Assembly (NCBI RefSeq): GCF_964656455.1
Contig: NC_135716.1
Location: 111,198,389-111,262,388, forward strand
Direction of reading: 5' to 3'
Length of the DNA stretch: 64,000 nt
From: Halichoerus grypus
Taxonomy: Eukaryota > Chordata > Mammalia > Carnivora > Phocidae
The position numbers and the translations under genes were made by a program. The notes under the pieces are model-generated. The model saw only the letters and a program-made list of their open reading frames with translations. It was not told where the DNA came from and ran no database searches. Position 1 is the first letter of the stretch, and each line of letters starts with the position of its first letter. This document shows, in pieces, positions 56,646 to 64,000 of the stretch.

Positions 56646-56659
56646 GTGTGCTCGCTTTC

Positions 56660-56662
<3 letters not shown>

Positions 56663-56690
<28 letters not shown>

Positions 56691-56880
56691 AAGATTTTAT
56701 TTATTTGTGAGAGAGATGGAAAGAACACAAGCAAGGGGGAGAAGCGGAAGGAGAGGGAGAGGGACAAGCAGACTTCCCACTGAGCATGGAGCCCAACAGA
56801 GCTCCCCCCATCCCAGGACCCTAAGATCATGACCTGTGCCAAAGTCAGACGCTTAACTGACTGAGCCACGTAGGCACCCC
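56663..56880 (-). mobile_element. Can-SINE with (TTTTC)n tail
   Basis: Antisense SINE preceded by ttcttttcttttcttttctt. Flanks tgtgctcgctttctt and tgtgctcactttctt (about 56647 and 56882). Confidence 0.92.
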
Positions 56881-56988
56881 ATGTGCTCACTTTCTTATGT
56901 GCGATCTCTCTTTCCTGTCCTGACCTCTTTTGCCATATTCCTCCTCCCTCACTCCTTTACTGCCTCCCTCATGCTTGCTATTCCTATA

Positions 56989-57188
56989 TCATTTTATTTA
57001 TTTATTTAAAAAATTTATTTGAGAGAGAGCAAGAATATGAATACCTGTGTGCTCACGAGTTGGGGGAGGGACAGAGGGAGAGAATCTTCAGGCAGACTCC
57101 CTGCTGAGTGCGGAGACCCTGCGGGGCTCCATCTCCTGACCCATGAGATTACTACCTGAGCTGAAAGACTGAGACACGCAGGTGCCCC
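56989..57188 (-). mobile_element. Can-SINE (old, diverged)
   Basis: Antisense SINE with decayed core (ctacctgagctgaaagactg) and caggtgcccc head. Flanks tgctattcctat and tgctattgctat. Confidence 0.88.
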
Positions 57189-57199
57189 TGCTATTGCTA

Positions 57200-58401
57200 T
57201 TTTAACGGAACATTCGTATTCAAGAGCTTCATGTATATATAATTAAAGTATTGATGATGCAAACACCTAGTTCAAGCCATTGTTTAACACCTTCATGCTT
57301 TTTTCCCCACTGCCACATTTTAAGAGTTTTCTTACCTTTCATGCCCATTAATCCAGTTCATTTGACACCTATTTTATTGATCACCTAGTATGTGTGAGGC
57401 CCTGTTTTAGGTACCTGTTCATCTCCATTGCTTTTTGCTCCTACCTTTTTCTCCCTTTCAATCCCTTTCTTTCCCAAATTGGAAGTCAGAAAGACAAATG
57501 AAAGAAATTGTAGGATGGAGTGTCAATGTATATTATATTCTCTGCATATTATAATCATTTCACTGATTTTCTTTGATTTCAAAAAAAATTGTATGTTTTG
57601 CTTGAATACCTCAGTTTGTATGGTAAGATATCCCATTTGTGTGTGCATTGGATTTAAAGACTTACTGCCAATTATCTTACCTTTTTTCCAGGATGGCACT
57701 AATGATTTGTTTTTTATTTTCTAAGTTTGGCAAAATGAGAAGGAAGTCCTGGCAGGAGGAGAAAGAAAGATATCTGCTAGAGGAGATAGTCAGAGAGGGG
57801 CAAAATGCAAGCCTCTGACAGCAACCACTGTGAGAGAAGTGATGGAGGCCTCCGGCTGTATGATATCTTATATACTTATATATGGTATTATTACATTATG
57901 TTGCGCTTATTTGTTCAGTAAAGTAATTAGTTACAGTTCACGGAGCTAGAAGGAATTTTGGAGATTATTTAATTCTCTTATAAAAAGTATGCTATGGAGC
58001 ATGCACAGTACCCATTTTCACCCTAATTAATACAAAGGGACTGATAATAGAATAAATTGGGTATTTTTGCTGTCCCTTATTTACTGCCTCAGAATCCATC
58101 TTTGTAGTAGCCTCAAAGCAGAAATGTTCTCCAACAAGGGAGAAAAATGAATAGACTGGTATTTCCCCATGTTTTTCACATCTGGCATAAAAGAGAATGA
58201 TAATTTGTAAAGCACTAGGGCAAACAGATAGGGTTACTGGCACCTGGAGGTGACTGGCCTGAGGTTGAGGCATCCAGTATCTTGACCCACCTCTAACCCT
58301 GTCTCACACACCAATTGAGGAGGTTGGGAATCAACTGTATAAATCACCATTGTGCTGAGTCAAGATTGAATTTGACCCCTTCCTAAGGATTGCACTTGTG
58401 G
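57200..58401. other. Unique sequence, no gene seen
   Basis: The part near 57935-57985 (gttcacggagctagaaggaa, ttttggagattatttaatt) may be an ancient repeat (MIR3/L3-like) but is too short to assign. Confidence 0.4.
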
Positions 58402-58517
58402 CAATGAGCACTGGGTCATACATGGAAGTGTTGAGTCACTATATCGTACACCTGAAACTAATATATGACACTGTATGTTAACTAACTGGAATTTAAATAA
58501 AAACTTGAAAAAAAAAG
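58402..58517 (+). mobile_element. Short L1 3' end
   Basis: Sense: aatgagcactgggtcataca, gtacacctgaaactaatata, gttaactaactggaatttaa, then poly-A. Confidence 0.9.
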
Positions 58518-58556
58518 CACACACATACACACAAAACCACAAGTCACTAAGGTTAA

Positions 58557-58636
58557 AAAGGAAGGGAGGGAGGGAGGGAAGGGAGGGAGGGAGGGAAGGA
58601 AGGAAGGAAGGCAGGCAGGCAGGCAAGCAAGCAAGC
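58557..58636. repeat. Tetranucleotide array changing unit along its length
   Basis: Runs gaagggagggagggaggg, then ggaaggaaggaagg, then ggcaggcaggcagg, then caagcaagcaagc, four related tetranucleotides in order. Confidence 0.95.
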
Positions 58637-58640
58637 TGAT

Positions 58641-59058
58641 ATGTTTTGGCATGAGCTAGGTGACTGGAAATAATGGCCTAGTTAACTCTGTGGCTCCCTA
58701 TATACACATATGTATACATGATTTGTGGCTGGTGATATATCAGAAAAAAAAAAGTGCATGTGCTTTGATTATTAAACCTAGCTTCTGACTGGTAGCTTTT
58801 CATGACTACTTGGGTTTTGGAGAAAATTTTAATGAGGATGTTGGACTCTAGATCTTTGAACTCATCAACCCTTGGAGTGGAGAGTATGTGGGACCTGAAG
58901 GTTCAAGTAGGTGAAACATTTTTACAGGTGTCTAATATTCTATAGTATTTTGGAAATTACATTTATATTTTCATAGAATACTTCTGTTCTCTGTCTTTCT
59001 CCATTTAGGTCTAAAGGAATTCTTGAGATGTATAATGAGAGGTGTTTTGTCCTCTTTA
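58641..59058. other. Unique sequence
   Basis: Nothing recognised. Confidence 0.35.
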
Positions 59059-59073
59059 AAAATTCTATGAATG

Positions 59074-59273
59074 GGGGCACCTGGGTGGTTCAGTTGGTTG
59101 GGTGTCTGCCTTCAGCTCAGGTCATGATCCCAGGGTCCTGGGATCGAGTCCTGCATTGGTTTCCCTGCTCCATGGGAGCCTGCTTCTCCCTCTCCTCCCT
59201 GCTCATGTTCTCTCTAGTTATCTGTCTCTCTCTCTCAAATAAATAAATTAAAAATCTTAAAAATAAATAAATA
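59074..59273 (+). mobile_element. Can-SINE
   Basis: Sense SINE (gggggcacctgggtggttcag head). Flanks aaaattctatgaatg (59059-59073) and aaaattccatgaatg (59274-59288). Confidence 0.94.
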
Positions 59274-59293
59274 AAAATTCCATGAATGTTTGA

Positions 59294-59465
59294 CACACAC
59301 ATATACATACACACACATATATATACATGTATATAAAACTGTACAAACACATCCTATAAACTATAAATCTATACTATAGTATAAACTATACTAAACTATA
59401 AATATATACTATAAAACTGTAAAACACACACACATATATAAAACTATTATATATAAAACTAACCT
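59294..59465. repeat. Mixed CA/TA and ctataaacta low-complexity tract
   Basis: (ca)n and (ta)n patches followed by irregular copies of actataaa/ctatac words. Confidence 0.8.
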
Positions 59466-59599
59466 CCATGAACCTATCATAAGTTTTAAGTTAAAGTTTA
59501 TCCATGTTAGTAAGTGCTGGAAAAGGGACAGGAGCCTAAATGTTCTCATCCTAAATCCAGGATGAAATCATAAATATCTTTATATTGATACATATCACT

Positions 59600-60275
59600 T
59601 CTCATTTTTGAAATGTGCAGGGATTAAAACAAAATGAAATCAGTGACCACACCAACAGTTGGTGAGGATCCGGAGAAACCAGATCCTCTCACATTGCTGG
59701 TGGAGGGTATAAAACGGTCGAGCCGCTCGGGGAGAGAGTTTGGCAGTTCCTTTAAAAACTAAACCTGTCACTACCATATGACTCAGCAGTGACACTCTCG
59801 GGCATCTCTTCCAGAGAAAAAAACCATTTGCACTCAAAAACCTATATAGGAATGTGGATGGTAGCTTTATTTTTAATACTCTAAAACTGGAATCAGCCCA
59901 GATGTCCTTCAGTAAGTGTGGTTAAACAAACTGGTGTGTACATGTGGTGGAATATGACTCAGCAATAAAAAAGGAAGGAATGACCGGTACATACGACAAC
60001 CTGCAAGACTCCAAGAAATTATGCTCAGTGAGAGAAGCCAACCCTGAAAGTTTACACACTGTGTGAATCCATTTATATAACATTCCTCAAATTGTGGAGA
60101 TGGAGAACTGATTGATGGCTGCCAGGGAATAAGGGGAGAGGATAAAGGTGGATGTGGTTATAAAAGGGCAACGTGGGGACCCTTGTTGTGATGAAACTGC
60201 TGTGTACTAGACCGTAGCAGAGGACACACAAACCTACTACATGTGGTTCTTCAATTATTAAAAAAAAAAAAAAGA
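59600..60275 (+). mobile_element. Old L1 3' region
   Basis: Sense L1M-type: gtgaccacaccaacagttgg, cctctcacattgctggtgg, aatatgactcagcaataaaa, attatgctcagtgagagaag, ggatgtggttataaaaggg, tgatgaaactgctgtgtact, then poly-A at about 60260-60273. Confidence 0.82.
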
Positions 60276-60555
60276 AATCTAATTGTAAATGACTAGATTA
60301 TTGGTTCAAATTTTTAAGAACTATAGTATATTCCTCTTAGTAATAGTTATTATTATGTATTACTAATAAATCCTTTATTATTTTATGAAATCGTGCAATG
60401 GAAAGGACTTTGAATGATGCATTCTAGTTCCAGCACTATTGCCAGTAAAGGAGTTGTTAAATATAATCTCATTTTAGTAAACTAGAAAGGTGTTTCCCCT
60501 GAGAAGTTATTATTTATTTACCTTTTGTCCATAACTGTTTTCCCTTAAATTTAAT
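60276..60555. other. Unique sequence
   Basis: AT-rich, nothing recognised. Confidence 0.35.
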
Positions 60556-60717
60556 ATGAATAATCTGGGGAACTTTTAAAATGCATATTCCCAGGCTTCA
60601 TCACTAAGGATTCTGATTCATTAGGTCTGGCGGTAGATCTTGGCAACCAGCATTTAAAAAAATTACATCAACTGATTCTGATTCAAGAGATCAGTGGGCT
60701 GCACTTTGAGAAATACT
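60556..60717 (+). mobile_element. MER20-like hAT-Charlie non-autonomous element
   Basis: Matches MER20 as I recall it: tctggggaacttttaaaatg, cattcccaggcttcatcac, gattctgattcattaggtctgg, cactttgagaaatactg at the right terminal repeat. The left terminus is eroded. Confidence 0.82.
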
Positions 60718-61100
60718 GAATTATAATTTTTATGGTGAATAAATAGGAGCCCTTTAAATTCCTTTGTGGCATAGAGGATTTGTGGTTAGGTGAGAATTTT
60801 AAAAGCAAAGTACTGATAAAATTTTTCAAACACCCACGTGTTGAGAAAAAGAATGTTTGACCAAACTGAGTTATGTACTTGCTCTGAGTCAATAAGAACT
60901 GAACAGAAAGGAACTTGCCCTTGGTTCTTATTTGTGATGAAGGGGTCCTGCCTGACCACTTGTGATTTATTTGTAAAAAGAAGGCAAAGACTGCTGTTCT
61001 AGTTACATAGCCTGCATAAACGGAATGCTCTGCCAGGTGAGGAATGCTGAAGCACTTTGTAGGCTCTGAAAGCAATGTACTCCTTAATTCCTTAGTTGTT
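60718..61100. other. Unique sequence, no gene seen
   Basis: An open minus-strand frame (60683-61075, 130 codons) overlaps the MER20 end and has no recognisable domain, so I do not call it a gene. Confidence 0.4.
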
Positions 61101-61214
61101 TTTTTTTTTAATATTTATTTATGTAAATAATCTCTACACCCAGCATGGGGCTTGAACTCATGGCCTGGAGATCAAGAGTCACATGCCCTTCCAACTGAGC
61201 CAGCCAGGTGTCCC
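61101..61214 (-). mobile_element. Short Can-SINE (older type)
   Basis: Antisense short SINE: aataatctctacacccagc, acttgaactcatggcctgg, gagccagccaggtgtccc. Flanks ttccttagttgtt and tttctttagtttt. Confidence 0.88.
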
Positions 61215-61489
61215 TATTTCTTTAGTTTTTGTATATGAAGTTCCAACTACAGTAATTGACCTATCCTTAGTTTTTCCCCTAAATCTGAGTGCAGGCATAC
61301 CTCAGAGAGATTGTGGGTTTGATTCCAGGCCAGTGCAATAAATGGAATGGTGCAATAAAGTGAGTCAAATGAAATTTTTTGTTTCCCAGTGCATATAAAA
61401 GTTATGTTTACACTCTACCATGGTCTGTTAAGTGTGCAGTAGCATTATGTCTTAAAAAATGTACATACCTTAGTTGAGAAATACTTTAT

Positions 61490-63350
61490 TGCTAAAAAAT
61501 GCTACCCATCATCTGAACTTTCAGCGAGTTGTAATGTTTTTGCTGGTGGAGGGTTTTGCCTCGATGTTGATGGTTGCTGACTGATCAGGGTGGTGGCTGC
61601 TGAAGGTTGAGGTGGTTGTGGCAATTTCTTAAAATAAGACAGCAATGATGTTTACTACATCAGTGGACTCTTCCTTTCACAATTTCTCTATAGCATGTGG
61701 TGCTGTTTGATAACATTTTACCTAAAGTAGAACTTCTTTCAAAATTGGAGTCAGTCCTCTCAAACCCTGCTGCTGCTTTATCAATTAAGTGTATGCCATA
61801 TTTTATTTATTTATTTATTTATTTATTTATTTTTTAAAGATTTTTTTTATTTATTTATTCATTTGAGACACAGAGATACAGAGAGAGAGCATGAGCAGGG
61901 AGAGAGGCAGAGGGAGAAGGAGAAGCAGGCTCCCTGCTGAGCCAGGAGCCCGATGTGGGGCTCGATCCCAGGACCCTGGAATCATGACCTGAGCCGAAGG
62001 CAGATGCTTAACCATCTGAGCCACCCAGGCTCCCCGGAGTGTATGCCATATTTTAAATCCTCTGTTGTCATTTCAACCATCTTCACAGCATCTTCACCAG
62101 TAGATTCCATCTCAAGAAACCACTTTTTTTTTGCTCATCCATAAGAAGCAACTCCTTATCCGTGAAAGTTTCATCATGAATCATGAGATGCCTACATCTT
62201 CAGGCACCACTTCTGATTCTAGTCCTCTCGCTGTTTCCACCGCCTCTGCAGTTCCTGCCTCCGCTGGAGTCCTGAGCCCTCCAAGTCACCCATGAGGGCT
62301 GCAATCAACTTCTTCCAGACTCCTGTTCATTTTGATATTTTGACCTCTTCCCATGAATCATGAATGTTCTTAATGGCATCTAGAACGGTGAATCCTTTCC
62401 AGAAGGTTTTCAATTGACTTTGCCCAGATCCATCAGAGGAATCACTATCTGTGGCAACTTAATATAGTAAGACTTGAAAGTTGACGTTATCACTTTATCC
62501 ATGGGTGTAGAATGGACGTTGTGTTAACAGGCATGAGAACAACATTCACCTCACTGTACATCTCCATCAGAGCTCTTGGGTGACCAAGAGCAGTAATATT
62601 TTGAAAGGAAACTTTTTTCTGAGCAATAGTTTTCAACAGTGGGCTTAAAATATTCAGTAAACCATGTTGTACACAGATCTTCTGTCTTTCAGGCTTTGTT
62701 GTCCCATTTATAGTGTATAGGCAGGATAGATTTAGCACAATTCTTAAGGGTCCTGGGATTTTCAGAATGGTAAATGAGCACTGGCTTCCAACTTCAAGTC
62801 AGCAGCTGCATTAACTCCTAGTAAGAGAATCAGCCTGTCCTTTGAAGCTTTGAAGCCGGGCAGACTTTTTCTCTCTAGCTATGAAAGCCCTAGATGGCAT
62901 CTTTCTCCAATATAAAGCTGTTTAGTCTACATTGAAAATCTGTTGAGTGTAGCCACCTTCATGCATTATCTTAGCTAGATCTCCTGGATAACTACTGTGG
63001 CTTCTACGTCAATACCTGATGCTTCACCTTGCACATTTATGTTATATAGGTGGCTTGTTACTTAAACATTATGAACCGACTTCTGCTAGTTTCAGACTTT
63101 TCTTCTGCAGCTTCCTCACCTCTCTGAGCCTTCACAGAATTGAAGAGATTTAGGGCCTATTGCTGTGGCTTAGGCTTTAGTGTAAAGGCTGGTTTGATCT
63201 TCCATCCAGACCACTTAACACTTTCTCCATATCAGCAATAAGGCTGTTTAACTTTCCTACCATTTGTGTGTTCACTGGAGTAGCACTTTTAATTTCCTTC
63301 AAGAACTTTTCCTTGGCATTCACAACATGGCTGTGTTTGGCACAAGAGGC
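61490..63350 (-). pseudogene. Tigger1 transposase remnant
   Basis: Pogo-type DDE transposase, dead. The best piece is 62490-62738 on the minus strand, with GHPRALMEMY, NVVLMPVNTTSI and HPW of the DDE domain. The aspartate expected before the GHP motif is replaced (ITALGHP). Frame-broken C-terminal pieces are visible near 62100-62150 (LLLMDEQ-like, EMESTGEDAVK-like) and 61740-61800 ([19 protein letters not shown]). The SINE at 61806 also splits the C-terminal part. N-terminal HTH sequence is too decayed to delimit. Confidence 0.85.
61806..62037 (-). mobile_element. Can-SINE (young) inside Tigger1
   Basis: Antisense SINE of the gagacacagagatacag subtype with (ttta)n tail. Perfect 18-bp direct repeat agtgtatgccatatttta at 61788-61805 and 62038-62055. 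Confidence 0.97.
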
Positions 63351-64000
63351 CTAGCTTTCAGCCTGTCTCAGCTTCTGACATGCCTTCCTCACTAAGCTTA
63401 GTCATTTCTGGCTTTTGATTTAAAGTGAGACGTGTGACTCTTCCCTTCCCTAGAACACTTAGAAGCCATTGTAGGGTTATTAACTGGCCTAATTTCAATA
63501 TTTTGTCTCAGGGAATAAGGAGGCCCCAGGGGAGGGTGAAAGATGGGGGCGAGGGGCGGCAGTGGAATTGGCCGCTCTGTGGAGTAGTCAGAACACACAA
63601 CATTTATTGAATATACCATTTTATATGAGAGTGGTTCCCCAGAACAATTACAAAAATCATTGATCATAGATCACCATAACAAATATAATATAATAATAAT
63701 AAAAGTTTGAAATTTTGTGAGAATTACCAAAATGTGATCCAGAGACACAAAAGGAGCAAATGCTGTTGGAAAATGGTGCCGATAGACTCGTTCCACACAG
63801 GGTTGCCACAAACCATCCATTTGTAAAAAGCACAATATCTGCAAAGTGCAATAAAGCGAAGCATAATAAAATGAGATATGCCTGAAGTCAAGTCACTTAA
63901 AATGATTGTTATTGAAAAACAGATGCAAAGAAATTATCCTGTTCTACCTTTTGGGGGTGCTTAGTTGGCACCTCGTTGAAATCTAAGTGACCTCTCCACC

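Larger units (their letters stand above)
61292..63884 (-). mobile_element. Tigger1 DNA transposon (Tc1/mariner-pogo), near complete
   Basis: Left end caggcatacctcagagagatt and right end aaaatgagatatgcctg are the Tigger1 terminal inverted repeats. The interior is collinear with the family: tttcccagtgcatataaaag, gctggtggagggttttgcctc, ttcaaaattggagtcagtcc, and aagtgcaataaagcgaagc at the right. Without the SINE (61806-62037 plus duplication) it is about 2.34 kb, close to the 2.4 kb I recall for the family. The expected TA target duplication is not intact (tg at the left). The transposase strand is minus. Confidence 0.93.

Noticed and set aside
56447..56890. 147-codon minus-strand open frame
   Set aside because: Its N-terminal half is translated Can-SINE (VAQSVKRLTLAQVMI-type), a motif that recurs at every minus-read SINE.
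60683..61075. 130-codon minus-strand open frame
   Set aside because: Overlaps the MER20 terminal repeat; no domain, no upstream signal; AT-rich chance frame.

Overview
The window is mammalian nuclear DNA, non-coding as far as I can read it. It is dominated by tRNA-Lys-derived carnivore SINEs (Can-SINEs, about 42 copies) and by L1 fragments of several ages. The young SINEs carry the cgcctgggtggctcag head, the gctcaggtcatgatcc core and a CT-rich stretch before an (aaat)n/aaatctt tail. They lack the dog-type gatccctgggtggcgcag head and the cat-type tail. That points to Carnivora, most likely a non-canid caniform (bear, seal or mustelid group). This is inference from remembered repeat consensuses, not a search.

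Layout. 1-2760: an old L1 split by a younger L1, which itself holds a SINE and an RPS25 processed pseudogene. 2761-9380: unique DNA, old L1s, a MER5A, a MaLR-like LTR and SINEs. 10-16.2 kb: an L2, a short L1, nested SINEs and an antisense L1/HAL1 ORF1-type stretch. 16.2-24.8 kb: repeat-poor, containing a CAPZA2 processed pseudogene split by L1 3' ends and an old L1 followed by a MaLR LTR. 24.8-35.2 kb: L1, MIR, L2, a Tigger-type DNA transposon with TA target duplication, and SINEs. 35.3-37.6 kb: a DNA-transposon-like repeat and an L1 that carries a copied and triplicated piece of it. 37.6-46.5 kb: an antisense L2, a 5'-inverted L1 and a nearly full-length but decayed L1 (5' UTR, ORF1, ORF2, 3' end; minus strand). 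46.5-52.4 kb: repeat-poor. 52.4-56.1 kb: stacked retroposons and a young L1 inside an old L1. 56.1-61.2 kb: SINEs, microsatellites, old L1 pieces and a MER20. 61.3-63.9 kb: a near-complete Tigger1 DNA transposon with a dead transposase.

I found no functional protein-coding exon, structured RNA gene, CRISPR array or operon. The recognisable host-gene sequences are two dead retrocopies (RPS25 and CAPZA2). Open reading frames across the window are transposon remnants or chance. The most informative content is the insertion history written in target-site duplications, one probable template-switch duplication (35.3-36.2 kb), and a few unique AT-rich stretches that could be conserved regulatory DNA. 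I see no evidence for a new biological system.
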